A stretch of 64,000 bases of DNA, from contig NZ_VOHQ01000005.1 in NCBI RefSeq assembly GCF_009192765.1, positions 248,001-312,000 on the forward strand, read 5' to 3'. Position 1 is the stretch's first letter. Every line of letters starts with the position of its first letter. The notes under the pieces were generated by a model. The model was not told where the DNA came from and searched no databases. It was given only the letters and a program-made list of their open reading frames with translations. Of this stretch, positions 1 to 8,170 are shown in pieces. Made by a program: the position numbers and the translations under genes. The stretch comes from Agriterribacter humi. GTDB lineage: Bacteria > Bacteroidota > Bacteroidia > Chitinophagales > Chitinophagaceae.

Positions 1-60
1 ATCCGTTCGAATTCTTGCATGCATTGTCCCCTTCTACTCAATAGCTGAAATGGAAGAACT

Positions 61-124
61 TATGCCCGCCTCTACCCTGAAGCACCGTCCCTCTCCGCTC
101 CGGGGAGAGGGAAAGAGGGTGAGG
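61..124. repeat. Dispersed palindromic intergenic repeat (CTCTCC/GGAGAG type)
   Basis: The spacer before kdsA holds an inverted repeat, CCCTCTCC (89-96) against GGAGAGGG (104-111), followed by a GAGGGTGAGG tail. A second copy in the opposite orientation lies at 29451-29485, where an 11-base arm is perfect. The shared core and tail show one repeat family. Its role is unknown; it could act as an RNA hairpin. Confidence 0.65.
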
Positions 125-143
125 TTACTTTCCCAGCCTTACC

Positions 144-151
144 TAACTTTG
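144..151 (+). promoter_or_regulatory. -7 promoter element of kdsA (TAACTTTG)
   Basis: TAACTTTG matches the Bacteroidota -7 consensus TAnnTTTG. Only four bases separate it from the kdsA ATG at 156, so the predicted transcription start falls on or next to the start codon (leaderless mRNA). No clear -33 TTG is visible. Confidence 0.6.
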
Positions 152-155
152 TCGT

Positions 156-974
156 ATGGAACAATTTTTAAAAGACCTGTTTGCCGGGCAATCGTATAAC
201 GAAAAAAACTTTTTCCTCATTGCTGGTCCCTGCGTTGTAGAAAGTGAGGAGCTGGTAATGGAAGTGGCCGAAAAAGTATCCGGCATTTGTAAAAACCTGG
301 GCATTCCTTATATATTCAAAGCTTCTTACCGCAAAGCCAACCGTACCAGCGCCTCTTCGTTTACGGGTATAGGTGATGATAACGCGATGGCGCTGGTGAA
401 AAGAACAGGTCAAAAATTCGGGCTGCCCACTACGTCCGATATACATGCACACGATGAAGCCGCATCCGCGGCCGCATATATTGATATATTGCAGATCCCC
501 GCTTTTTTATGCCGCCAAACCGATTTGCTGCTGGCAGCGGCAGAAACCGGCAAGGTAGTAAATGTAAAAAAAGGACAATTTTTAAGCGGCCCCGCTATGA
601 AGTTTGCGGTTGAAAAAATAAGAAAAGCAGGAAATAATAAAATTTTACTAACGGAAAGGGGTACCACATTCGGCTACCAGGACTTAGTAGTGGATTATCG
701 CAATATCCCGTGGATGCAGGCGCATGGCGTACCGGTAGTAATGGATTGTACCCACTCTCTTCAACAGCCCAATCAAACCAGCGGCGTAACGGGTGGCAAT
801 CCGCAACTGATAGGCACCATAGCGAAAGCTGCTATAGCGGCCGGTGCTGAGGGACTGTTTATAGAAACCCATCCTGATCCTGCTTCGGCTAAAAGTGATG
901 GCGCCAATATGCTGCAATTGGATTTACTTGAACCGCTTTTAAAACAATTGCTGAAGATAAAGGCAGTGGTATAA
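156..974 (+). CDS. kdsA: 3-deoxy-8-phosphooctulonate synthase (KDO-8-P synthase)
   Basis: The enzyme condenses phosphoenolpyruvate with arabinose 5-phosphate to KDO 8-phosphate, the first committed step of KDO synthesis for lipopolysaccharide, in the cytoplasm. Its 272 residues match the usual length. Visible family motifs are AGPCVVES (23-30), FKASYRKANRTS (54-65), KKGQFLSGPAMK (138-149), DCTHS (197-201) and ETHPDP (237-242). Cys26 occupies the site where metal-dependent KDO-8-P synthases carry Cys and the E. coli enzyme carries Asn, so this is predicted to be the metal-dependent class. The neighbours are unrelated to LPS, so it is probably a single transcription unit. The ATG at 156 is supported by the family N-terminus and by the promoter element just upstream. 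Confidence 0.97.
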   Translation: MEQFLKDLFAGQSYNEKNFFLIAGPCVVESEELVMEVAEKVSGICKNLGIPYIFKASYRKANRTSASSFTGIGDDNAMALVKRTGQKFGLPTTSDIHAHDEAASAAAYIDILQIPAFLCRQTDLLLAAAETGKVVNVKKGQFLSGPAMKFAVEKIRKAGNNKILLTERGTTFGYQDLVVDYRNIPWMQAHGVPVVMDCTHSLQQPNQTSGVTGGNPQLIGTIAKAAIAAGAEGLFIETHPDPASAKSDGANMLQLDLLEPLLKQLLKIKAVV

Positions 975-1020
975 GAAGTTTCAGGGAGCAGGTTACAGGA
1001 GAATGGGCTTGCGGGTTTGC

Positions 1021-1110
1021 AAACTGTCCTTGTACCTTGCAACCTGTACCCTGCAACTTGTACCTTGCAACCTGTAACCAACCATAAACTTCCAAACCAC
1101 AAACTTCAAA
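1021..1110. repeat. Degenerate 'ACCTGTACCCTGCAACTTGTA' repeats between convergent genes
   Basis: Between the stops of kdsA (+) and the HMA gene (-), the sequence iterates variants of CTTGTACC, TTGCAACC and TGTACCCTGCAAC, then runs into repeated AAACTTCCAA-like words. The same words recur at 28873-28919, and in reverse complement at 19087-19125. All three copies lie between convergent genes. No reading frame is supported here. Confidence 0.6.
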
Positions 1111-1120
1111 CTTCCAACCA

Positions 1121-1465
1121 TCACTGGTCATCCGGTTTTTTACAGCAGGTTGGTAATTCTTTATATGAATCTTCATTCGCTTTCACGTCATCTGCATCAT
1201 AACCTACATTAGCGATCCCTGTTTTTATATTTTCAACATTGGTCCTGTCTTTGAGGTAGGTTACCGTAGTTTCTTTGCGTTTAAAATTTACGTTCACTTT
1301 TGTAATGCCTTCCTCATGTTTCATATAATCTTCAATACGTTTTTTGCATTGTTCGCATTGTACGGTGGGTGTGGCGATTTTAACCGTTACCGGTTTTTTT
1401 TGTTGCGCCGAGGCAGACCAGGCAATACCACAAACCAGGGTGACAAGCAGTACGAGTTTTTTCAT
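1121..1465 (-). CDS. Exported heavy-metal-associated (HMA) domain protein
   Basis: This is a 114-residue protein with an N-terminal signal peptide (about residues 1-20, ending near SASA-Q) followed by one HMA ferredoxin-like domain. The metal-binding pair is C37-E-Q-C40, within the TVQCEQC stretch where CopZ/MerP-like proteins have CxxC. The sequence ends in a Cys pair (TCCKK). It probably binds copper or another soft metal in the periplasm; the metal and any partner cannot be read from the sequence, since no P-type ATPase or efflux gene is adjacent. The ATG at 1465 is preferred over one three codons upstream because it begins the MKK signal peptide. The gene is convergent with kdsA. Confidence 0.85.
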   Translation of the reverse strand: MKKLVLLVTLVCGIAWSASAQQKKPVTVKIATPTVQCEQCKKRIEDYMKHEEGITKVNVNFKRKETTVTYLKDRTNVENIKTGIANVGYDADDVKANEDSYKELPTCCKKPDDQ

Positions 1466-1541
1466 AAAATACATTTTAATGTAAAAATATTATTGCGGAA
1501 TTATATGGTGAAAAGGTAATTGTTTTTTTCAAAACAATTTG

Positions 1542-2171
1542 TTAACCCTGCCAATGCGCCGGATCGCTGCGCCAGTTTAACAAAGTTGCTTCTTCGGCAG
1601 AGCCTACTATACCTTTATCCAATGCCAGGGATATAAGCGTTTCATAGTTGGTTAATGATTTCAAAGGCACCCCGGCTTCTGCAAAAGCGGCAGCAGCCAC
1701 ATCGAAGCCGTAAGTAAAAATAGAAACCATGCCTTCCACTTTCAATCCCTGTTCTTTAAGCACCGTGCAAACCTGCAGGCTGCTTTTGCCTGTGGAGATC
1801 AGGTCTTCCACCACCACTACCCTTTTGCCGGGTTCAAAATAACCTTCAACCTGGTTGCCCAACCCGTGTTCCTTGGGCTTGGGACGAACATATATATAAG
1901 GCAGCTTTAGCTGGTCGGCAGCCATTGCGCCCCACGCAATACCGGCGGTTGCTACACCAGCCAGCATATCCGCTTCGGGAAAGCTTTCAAATATCACATT
2001 GCAGAGCTCCGATTTTACAAAGTCGCGGATGTAGGGAAAAGACAGTGTTTTGCGGTTATCGCAATAAATAGGACTTTTCCAGCCCGATGCCCATGTAAAT
2101 GGTTGTTGCGGATTCAGCCGGATAGCATTAATTTGTAAAAGCTTTTCGGCTACTGCTTTTTCATTCGTCAT
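1542..2171 (-). CDS. pyrE: Orotate phosphoribosyltransferase
   Basis: The enzyme transfers the phosphoribosyl group of PRPP to orotate, giving OMP in de novo pyrimidine synthesis. Its 209 residues match the family. The PRPP-binding signature VVVVEDLISTGKS is at 118-130 and the flexible catalytic loop RPKPKEHGLGNQVEG at 96-110. The gene is divergent from the Nudix gene at 2200, with only 28 bases between the start codons. On the minus strand, TATTTTCG (a TAnnTTCG near-match to the -7 element) lies four bases before the ATG. pyrB, elsewhere in the window (15460-16392), is not in the same operon. Confidence 0.96.
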   Translation of the reverse strand: MTNEKAVAEKLLQINAIRLNPQQPFTWASGWKSPIYCDNRKTLSFPYIRDFVKSELCNVIFESFPEADMLAGVATAGIAWGAMAADQLKLPYIYVRPKPKEHGLGNQVEGYFEPGKRVVVVEDLISTGKSSLQVCTVLKEQGLKVEGMVSIFTYGFDVAAAAFAEAGVPLKSLTNYETLISLALDKGIVGSAEEATLLNWRSDPAHWQG

Positions 2172-2199
2172 GGCGCGAAAATAATAAAAATTGAATGGT

Positions 2200-2835
2200 A
2201 TGGTTCTGAAAATATACTTTGGTGATAAGCCCGTTTTTCTTTGTGATGAGATAACCCCTGCTATAGAAATATACAGGCATCACCCGGATACCGTTTTTAT
2301 AGATGAAATGACCAATCATGCCATTAATGCATTATTGCATGAAATTGCAAAACCGGGGTTTCATGCAGGTATTCTTTTTACTGCCAATATGGAACAATCA
2401 AAGAAATTACTCTGGAAGCATTTCACCAGAATACAGGCCGCGGGTGGTTTGATAGAAAATGAAAAAAATGAGATCCTGATGATTTACAGGAGAGGGAAAT
2501 GGGACCTCCCGAAAGGCAAATTAGATAAAGGAGAAACGCTGGAAGCATGCGCGGTGAGGGAAGTGAAGGAAGAAACCGGGCTGAAAAATGTGCAACTTAA
2601 AAAATTCATACTAACCACCTTTCATACGTATAATGAATTTGGCAGGCATATCTTAAAAGAATCGCATTGGTACAGGATGAAAGCCGCATCCTCCCAGCCA
2701 TTGAAACCGCAAACAGAAGAAGATATTCAGCAAATAGAATGGGTAAAGGCCGCTGCGCTGGGTGAAAAATTAAAAAATACCTTTCCTTCCATTAAAGATG
2801 TGATTGAAAGTGGGCATGTAAGAAAAGAAAGCTAA
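2200..2835 (+). CDS. Nudix hydrolase with N-terminal extension
   Basis: The 211-residue protein carries a complete Nudix box (Gx5Ex7REUxEExGU) at about 106-128, read as GKLDKGETLEA...REVKEETGL. Nudix enzymes hydrolyse nucleoside-diphosphate-linked compounds; the substrate cannot be told here. About 80 residues precede the Nudix domain and have no motif that I recognise. An in-frame TTG at 2191 would add three residues, but the ATG at 2200 is the more likely start. The gene is divergent from pyrE. Confidence 0.88.
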   Translation: MVLKIYFGDKPVFLCDEITPAIEIYRHHPDTVFIDEMTNHAINALLHEIAKPGFHAGILFTANMEQSKKLLWKHFTRIQAAGGLIENEKNEILMIYRRGKWDLPKGKLDKGETLEACAVREVKEETGLKNVQLKKFILTTFHTYNEFGRHILKESHWYRMKAASSQPLKPQTEEDIQQIEWVKAAALGEKLKNTFPSIKDVIESGHVRKES

Positions 2836-2918
2836 GACAAAGCTTATGCAACCGGTATATCTTGCTTGATATAGCGAGTATTTAACAGCAGGCACAGGGG
2901 TTTAACTAATATTAATAT

Positions 2919-3275
2919 ATGAAGAGTATTTTTTTTATGAACCTTATTACAGTTCTTTGTTTCCTTTCTTCTTGTGGATTAGGCTTTTACTTTAAAAAGC
3001 AAATTACAGGTCAGTATTATTTGGTAGCTATAGATACAAAAGAACAGCTAAATATTGCTTATCGGGATGGAGCTACTAACAGCTATTCTGGAAGAGTTCC
3101 ACATAGAGTAATAGAATTTGGTTTTTCTGACAGTTTGATTGTGGCAAAATCCATAAATAATGTAAATCAAGCTTATTATTATATTATTTCCGCCGTTGTT
3201 GGTGTTCGTGCGATGGGCAATGTGTGTTGGCATCACCAACAACAAGAGGCGATATTTGATTCGGTAGAGATATGA
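2919..3275 (+). CDS. Small putative lipoprotein of unknown function
   Basis: The 118-residue product begins with a short hydrophobic segment ending in the lipobox LSSC (Cys19), so it should be a lipid-anchored exported protein. The rest matches no family I recognise. Its last 25 or so codons run through a 10-base inverted repeat (3195-3204 / 3234-3243), and the next sequence is a broken RHS gene, so the C-terminus may not be original. In Bacteroidota, RHS toxins are often neighboured by immunity genes, but nothing in this protein shows that role. The AT content is higher than in flanking genes. Confidence 0.5.
   Translation: MKSIFFMNLITVLCFLSSCGLGFYFKKQITGQYYLVAIDTKEQLNIAYRDGATNSYSGRVPHRVIEFGFSDSLIVAKSINNVNQAYYYIISAVVGVRAMGNVCWHHQQQEAIFDSVEI
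3195..3243. repeat. 10-base inverted repeat at the lipoprotein/RHS junction
   Basis: GTTGTTGGTG (3195-3204) is matched by its exact reverse complement CACCAACAAC (3234-3243) across 29 bases. It lies in the 3' end of the lipoprotein gene, just before the RHS fragment, and may be a recombination scar. Confidence 0.4.
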
Positions 3276-3600
3276 AAGAAGCGGGGGCTTTATTGAATTG
3301 CAAAATTTTCCTTGACCCGCTGGAATATACTGACAAGCTACTGTTTGCTTCCCACGAAGAAGGAAGGATAAGGGCATTGTATAATGACCCGCTAAACCCC
3401 AACACCCCTACCGGATTAACCTATGACTATTTTATCAAAGACCATTTGGGTAATGTTCGCATGGTCTGACCGAGGAAAAAAAGACAGATCAATATCCTGC
3501 AGCAAAGCCGGCATGCTCATTAACCTACCGCTTCCGCGATCATCATGTTTTGGTTTTCTATAAGCCGGCGATAGCCGCTTATATTGCCGGCTCTCTATAA
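3272..3600 (+). pseudogene. RHS repeat-associated core fragment, frameshifted
   Basis: A 65-codon stretch ends in the RHS/WapA core signature YDYFIKDHLGNVRMV (the usual continuation is L-T-E-E). The frame stops at TGA 3467-3469. Dropping back one base after GT at 3464-3465 restores LTEEKKTDQYPAA, the expected continuation, so a single-base deletion broke it. The restored frame runs on to TAA at 3598-3600, but after QYPAA it no longer resembles RHS. Most of the gene, including the large N-terminal YD-repeat part and the variable toxin tip, is missing. This is a remnant of a polymorphic toxin or cell-surface RHS locus. Confidence 0.75.
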
Positions 3601-3711
3601 CTTTTTGCTGTTTTTAAATGGGTTGAAACCCTACCGATTTTTGCGGGATTATAATATCTTTCGAGGCTACGCCTTTTTTACGATTTTTTAAACCAGGTGC
3701 ATTTGCCCTGC

Positions 3712-4164
3712 TTATATAACTGGTATATCCTTTCCTTTTAAAATGGCTACCGTAAGGCGGCTTATACAAAGCAATCTTTCCCTGTCATCATAAATTTTTA
3801 TATCCCACACATGGGTAGAGGAGCCCAGATGTATGGGTGTTGCAATGCCAGTAACCAATCCCTGCCGGGCGCTGCGGATATGATTGGCATTAATTTCCAG
3901 TCCTACACATATAAAAACACTGGTATCCAAAACCAGCGATGAAGCCACACTCCCCAGTGTTTCTGCCAGCGCAACGGATGCGCCACCGTGCAATAAGCCA
4001 TAAGGCTGGCGGGTGCGGTGATCCACCGGCATGGTGGCTTTCAGATAATCATCTCCAATTTCAGTAAACACAATACCAATGTGCTCACCCATCGTTCCGG
4101 CGCTCATGGCCTGCAGCTTTTGGAGTGAAAATTCTTTTTTAAACCAGATATGCGACATGGACAT
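3712..4164 (-). CDS. Hotdog-fold acyl-CoA thioesterase, YdiI/MenI-like
   Basis: The 150-residue protein has the PaaI/4HBT hotdog signature LLHGGASVALAETLGS (58-72). Glu68 sits at the position of the catalytic Glu of E. coli YdiI (MenI), and His59-Gly-Gly matches its active-site turn. It should hydrolyse an acyl-CoA thioester in the cytoplasm. A 1,4-dihydroxy-2-naphthoyl-CoA hydrolase role in menaquinone synthesis is possible from similarity, but no other men gene is nearby. The gene is divergent from the Crp/Fnr regulator at 4275, with a perfect inverted repeat between them that could control both. Confidence 0.88.
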   Translation of the reverse strand: MSMSHIWFKKEFSLQKLQAMSAGTMGEHIGIVFTEIGDDYLKATMPVDHRTRQPYGLLHGGASVALAETLGSVASSLVLDTSVFICVGLEINANHIRSARQGLVTGIATPIHLGSSTHVWDIKIYDDRERLLCISRLTVAILKGKDIPVI

Positions 4165-4221
4165 GGAGATTTTAACCTTTCAAATAACTTCAAACTTAAT
4201 TGTTTTCATCATAATTACACG

Positions 4222-4244
4222 TTACTGATTGCATTGATCAGTAA
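4222..4244. promoter_or_regulatory. Putative Crp/Fnr-type operator between divergent genes
   Basis: TTACTGAT (4222-4229) and ATCAGTAA (4237-4244) form a perfect 8-base inverted repeat with a 7-base spacer. Its size and symmetry suit a dimeric Crp/Fnr protein, and the adjacent gene at 4275 encodes one. It lies in the 110-base divergent spacer shared with the thioesterase. Autoregulation is an inference. Confidence 0.45.
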
Positions 4245-4274
4245 ATAATTTTAATATTGCCGGCAGATTTTTTA

Positions 4275-4859
4275 ATGCAGGAACAACTTTTACAACTCAG
4301 GCAAATGATTCAGGCTGTGCACCCGCTGCCTGATGAAGACTGGCATGCATTTACCGGGATATGGCGGCCTTTTTCGGCCAAAAGAAAGGAGATCATTACC
4401 GCTGCCGGTGAAAAAGAAAAATATTTATATTTTGTTCTGGAGGGTGTGCAAAGAATATATTATTACGATGAACAGGACAGGGAAGCTACACTCGTTTTTA
4501 CCTATGCACCTTCTTTTGGCGGTGTGCTGGATGCCATGATGCTCGGGCAGGCTTCCCGTTATTTTTATGAAGCACTTACCGCTTCTGTTTTTTTAAGAGC
4601 TGCATACAGTGAGGTGGAAACCATAATGAAAAACACGCCTGCTGTTGAAACCATGGTTCGTTTGGGTGTAACCAATGCCTTATCGGGCTTATTGGAAAGA
4701 CTGGTGGAAATACAATGTTATTCTTCAGAAGATAAATTCAGGAAGCTGCTGCAACGCAGCCCTCATATTTTGCAATTGGTTCCTCATAAATACCTGGCCA
4801 ATTATCTGGGGATAGACCCCACCAATTTCAGCAAGCTCATCAATAAAATAAGGATCTGA
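4275..4859 (+). CDS. Crp/Fnr-family transcriptional regulator
   Basis: The 194-residue protein has an N-terminal cyclic-nucleotide-binding-like jelly roll (a YLYFVLEGVQRIYYYDE strand region, then FTYAPSFGG) and a C-terminal HTH whose recognition region reads YLANYLGIDPTNFSKLINKI. This is the short Bacteroidota type. It lacks the Cys cluster of oxygen-sensing Fnr, and cAMP contacts are not evident, so the ligand is unknown. An upstream in-frame TTG (4257) is possible but ATG 4275 is preferred. The downstream DinB-like gene (4924) is co-directional, 64 bases away behind its own palindrome, and is a plausible target. Confidence 0.85.
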   Translation: MQEQLLQLRQMIQAVHPLPDEDWHAFTGIWRPFSAKRKEIITAAGEKEKYLYFVLEGVQRIYYYDEQDREATLVFTYAPSFGGVLDAMMLGQASRYFYEALTASVFLRAAYSEVETIMKNTPAVETMVRLGVTNALSGLLERLVEIQCYSSEDKFRKLLQRSPHILQLVPHKYLANYLGIDPTNFSKLINKIRI

Positions 4860-4865
4860 AAAATG

Positions 4866-4879
4866 TTGGTATTTACCAA
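4866..4879. promoter_or_regulatory. 14-base palindrome before the DinB-like gene
   Basis: TTGGTA-TT-TACCAA is a perfect palindrome between the Crp/Fnr gene and the DinB-like gene, about 30 bases upstream of an ATTTTGCATC promoter-like sequence. The same TTGGTA/TACCA half-sites recur at 7835-7883. It is probably an operator; the regulator is not identifiable. Confidence 0.4.
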
Positions 4880-4923
4880 TAATTATTATTGCGGCGAGGT
4901 ACAATTTTGCATCATAAATAAAT

Positions 4924-5484
4924 ATGAAGCAAATGAAAGCAATCTCAAAATTCGAATTACTAAGCACATTGGAACAGGAAACAGAAAAGCATCTTACGGA
5001 AGCCGTTCGCGTTTTTCAGAACTTGCCTGAAAAAATCCTATTAAAACCTGCTGCAAATGGCGGCTGGAGCATAGCGCAGTGCCTGGCGCATTTAAACAGT
5101 TACGGAAGATTCTATTTGCCTGCCATAGCGCATGCGCTTGATCATCCGGAGGGTAATGCCTGCAATGAAAACTTTACAAGCGGATGGCTGGGCAATTATT
5201 TTACTAAAATGATGCAGCCCGGCAGTTCCGTTAAAAAATACAAGTCGCCCAAAGATCATTCCCCGGTTGCTGATCTCAATGCCGCTGCCGTTATAGCTGA
5301 ATTCATTGAACAGCAGGAGCAGCTCATAATACAGCTTCGGAAAGCAAAAACAGTCAATATCAGTGCTACCCGTGTGCCCGTCTCCATTTCAAAATGGATC
5401 CGGCTCAAGCTCGGCGACACCTTCCGGTTTTTAATAGCACATAACGAACGGCACATCTTGCAGGCAAAAAGGCATTTGAAATAA
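4924..5484 (+). CDS. DinB-family (DinB-like four-helix) protein
   Basis: The 186-residue protein fits the DinB/YfiT-like metalloenzyme superfamily: a WSIAQCLAHLNSYGRFY segment with His56, and a C-terminal HNERHILQAKRH segment with His173 and His177. These three histidines form the usual metal site. Family members include thiol-dependent transferases (bacillithiol or mycothiol), but most, including this one, have no assigned substrate. It follows the Crp/Fnr regulator at 4275, and a similar DinB-plus-Crp/Fnr pairing recurs at 8171-9674. Confidence 0.82.
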   Translation: MKQMKAISKFELLSTLEQETEKHLTEAVRVFQNLPEKILLKPAANGGWSIAQCLAHLNSYGRFYLPAIAHALDHPEGNACNENFTSGWLGNYFTKMMQPGSSVKKYKSPKDHSPVADLNAAAVIAEFIEQQEQLIIQLRKAKTVNISATRVPVSISKWIRLKLGDTFRFLIAHNERHILQAKRHLK

Positions 5485-5532
5485 TACCGATGATTAATAC
5501 ATCAATCCATCCTCTTTAGTTCAACATGTATT

Positions 5533-7632
5533 TCATTTACCGGGGTTGTAATACTGCAATTGCATTTCCAGTAATTTTTTATAATTCCGGTACTTGTATG
5601 CATTCCATTCATCTGCAACTTTAAGCACCAGTTCATTTAGTTCACCAAGTTCATCATTTTGAAACGCGCCAAACACGAAATAAGCATATTCTTTGTTTAA
5701 AAAATTATTTAATACTCCATACAATTCTTCATTTTGTTGCGGAAAGATAAGCCGGTTATTCATTGTTTCGGAGAAACGTTTCTTCAAGGCAGGCTCCCAC
5801 ACTTCTTTTAATTCTTTTATGATGTGCTTTATCTGATCTTCCGTAAGACCAGACTGATATAACGGGGCAATTGCATTGAGCGCTTTATCGGCAATATCTA
5901 AGTAAGCATTATGCTTAGCAGTGATCGCTTTATAACCGGCATACTCATTTTTAACGCTTCCCGCATTTATCCCGGCTTTGTTGCAGAGAAAAACAAACGC
6001 ATCCTTATCCAACGATTCCAAAGCCCGTTTTTGCTGTTCAATTTCTTCTTCTAATATGCTGATAACCGAACCGGCATCTTCCCTGGTATATTTCTTACCA
6101 TCAAAGTCAAAACTGCTGACATCAATTTCTTTGTCCTTAATAGCGTTCGCGATCAGCAGGTCATTCTCGTTATTTTTTAAAGAAACATGCAATTGACCAT
6201 TCTTTTCACTGAATATTTCTTCAAACGTTGCAAGCTTCCCCGTGTTACCAATAAAGTCAATATCCCAGCTATCCATGTTTATATAGCGATTGTCGTAAAA
6301 TCCATTGTATGCTGAGGGTAATTCGTATTTTTCATTTTCCTGCCGGCACCATTCTTCAAAATGCCTGGCATCGCAGATTTCGGGAGTTGTTTCCAGGTGA
6401 ACAGCATGATATAAATTATTTGTCATTCTTTCCTGTAATGCTTCTATATCTTCAAAAACCTTCCACGCTCTTCTTTCATCCGGAGTACAGTTTATATTGA
6501 GTCCGTCAAGATGTTGTTTTCGTTCTTCAATGGGCGGATGGCTGGCCCATTGGTTTTTATAATTGATCCTTGATTTTGAAAAAGACTGGATAAACTGAAA
6601 AGACACTTCAGGCAAGCCCTCATTTAGAGGCAGCTGGTATTGTTTAGCAAGAGAATGAAATACAGATAGCTGATTACCAAAAATATTTTTAACCACCTTA
6701 TTTTGTTTCATCCATTCATTGGCCTTCTCAAGAGCTGAATTGTAACAACTTTGGGAAACTTCTACCCTGCTCAACCCGCTCACCAGGTTATTTCCGCCCG
6801 CTACACTTGCTGCCACTGCATCGGCATGAAACTCCATTTCACGGCTAAGCGACATGTAATTCTTATTGATGAATGAATACATACCTTTCAATACCCATTG
6901 TATTCCCTGCGATATTTTAACCGTAATGCCAGCAAACAAAACAAAATAGCCGCTTATCCTGCTCCAGGATTGCAGAAACCGGGTATAACTCGTATTTTCA
7001 TAAAGCATGTTATAAATTACGCGGTTAACATTATAGGTAAAACTTCCCAGCTTCATACTTCTTTGACTAAAGTGGCCAAATTCATGAGCCATAATAGCTT
7101 TAAATTCGCTCATGTTAACCGTATTAACCAGGCCTAATCCAATCTCCAAATTTTTACGAACAGGTAAAAACATGCTCCAGAAGCTGGAGTTATAAAATAC
7201 GCAGGCATTTACATCAGGCGATAAGTAGATTTTCCTGGGGAATGTAGTTTGCGTTTCCTTTGTTAATTTTTTGATGAATGCAAACAACTGTGGTTGATCC
7301 GCTTCCTTAATTTCTATTCTTCGGGCATTCTCATTTTTTGATACTGCAAAAATAAATTTAATCAGGAAGAAAACAACAGATACCCCAACACCCATCAACC
7401 CAAGTCCCAACATTATTGTTATAAATTTCGGCATCGCAATTATGACCGACAACCCTATATAAAAACATGCAATGGCCAAACCTGTTGCGGCTATAATAAG
7501 AATAAGGTAAACCATAAAAAAGAGTACAATCGAAACGATCACTTTAGACACCTGTTGTTTAAATGCGGCGGATGGAGCCAGCTTTTTCCCATCCGTCACT
7601 ACAGGAGATGCAGGATACAAAAGAGCATTCAT
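5533..7632 (-). CDS. Membrane-bound M48-family zinc metallopeptidase
   Basis: The 699-residue protein has two hydrophobic segments near the N-terminus (about residues 28-60 and 65-95), then a peptidase domain with the zinc motif HEFGH (183-187) in IMAHEFGHFSQRSM, and a third-ligand candidate in the downstream MEFHADAVA motif. This is the M48 pattern of HtpX/Ste24-like enzymes. The remaining ~400 C-terminal residues are Lys/Glu-rich and helical with no recognised domain, making it longer than HtpX (~290). It probably degrades or processes membrane or periplasmic proteins. ATG 7632 is preferred to the ATG ten codons upstream because it gives a normal short pre-membrane tail. No operon partner. 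Confidence 0.88.
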   Translation of the reverse strand: MNALLYPASPVVTDGKKLAPSAAFKQQVSKVIVSIVLFFMVYLILIIAATGLAIACFYIGLSVIIAMPKFITIMLGLGLMGVGVSVVFFLIKFIFAVSKNENARRIEIKEADQPQLFAFIKKLTKETQTTFPRKIYLSPDVNACVFYNSSFWSMFLPVRKNLEIGLGLVNTVNMSEFKAIMAHEFGHFSQRSMKLGSFTYNVNRVIYNMLYENTSYTRFLQSWSRISGYFVLFAGITVKISQGIQWVLKGMYSFINKNYMSLSREMEFHADAVAASVAGGNNLVSGLSRVEVSQSCYNSALEKANEWMKQNKVVKNIFGNQLSVFHSLAKQYQLPLNEGLPEVSFQFIQSFSKSRINYKNQWASHPPIEERKQHLDGLNINCTPDERRAWKVFEDIEALQERMTNNLYHAVHLETTPEICDARHFEEWCRQENEKYELPSAYNGFYDNRYINMDSWDIDFIGNTGKLATFEEIFSEKNGQLHVSLKNNENDLLIANAIKDKEIDVSSFDFDGKKYTREDAGSVISILEEEIEQQKRALESLDKDAFVFLCNKAGINAGSVKNEYAGYKAITAKHNAYLDIADKALNAIAPLYQSGLTEDQIKHIIKELKEVWEPALKKRFSETMNNRLIFPQQNEELYGVLNNFLNKEYAYFVFGAFQNDELGELNELVLKVADEWNAYKYRNYKKLLEMQLQYYNPGK

Positions 7633-8170
7633 AATAAGTAAGGGTTTAAGGATACACAACATATAAAAAAAAGAAGAACAAAAAAAATCGGATCCCGAAA
7701 CCTTTCCTGACCGCGAATATCATCCCGGCAAAACTCCGCTTCAGAGGCTGCTAACTAAAACACCTAACTGACTGCTCTGCGTTACAATGCCTATAATATC
7801 AGCCGGCAATATTTTACTATTAAAATTTTTTTTATTGGTAAAGTTTTTTATTTTTACCATGCAAAATTGATTAGATGGTAAAATTAATCGGCCTGCTTCT
7901 ATTGTTTCTGTCAGAATTGCTGCTTCCTCTTTATAGGCCGTTGCTGCTGAAGGATATGGTACAATTATCGCAGATAAACATGAATGCTCCGGCGGAGCAA
8001 GCAACAAACGATGGGTTTATTAAAGCAGTGCCTGTCCGCGCGGGCGACATAACACCGGGCACAAAAGGAATGGCGACAATGCGTTCCCAGGCAGGATTAT
8101 ACATAACCTCATTTTGCGGAATAGCACGATAAAAATTTTTGCATAACTATTTTAACACAACCGTTAAATT
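7633..8170. other. 538-base gap with a TTTTACCAT/ATGGTAAAA inverted repeat and no convincing gene
   Basis: Open frames of 85 codons (+, from ATG 7875) and 88 codons (-, from a TTG) cross this gap. Neither has recognisable motifs, and the two overlap on opposite strands. The notable structure is TTTTACCAT (7852-7860) paired with ATGGTAAAA (7875-7883) over 14 bases, plus another half-site TTGGTA at 7835-7840. These half-sites match the palindrome at 4866-4879. The right half overlaps the 85-codon ATG. The rest shows nothing I can name; it may be a decayed gene. Confidence 0.5.

Noticed and set aside
2919-3275. Calling the lipoprotein an immunity protein for the RHS toxin
   Set aside because: No toxin domain is left and the protein has no recognisable immunity-family motif; only proximity supports it.
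7741-8132. Two small overlapping frames (88 codons minus, 85 codons plus) in the gap after the M48 peptidase
   Set aside because: The minus frame starts only at TTG and neither product has a motif; they contradict each other by overlap. The 85-codon frame starts inside an inverted repeat. Reported only as a gap.
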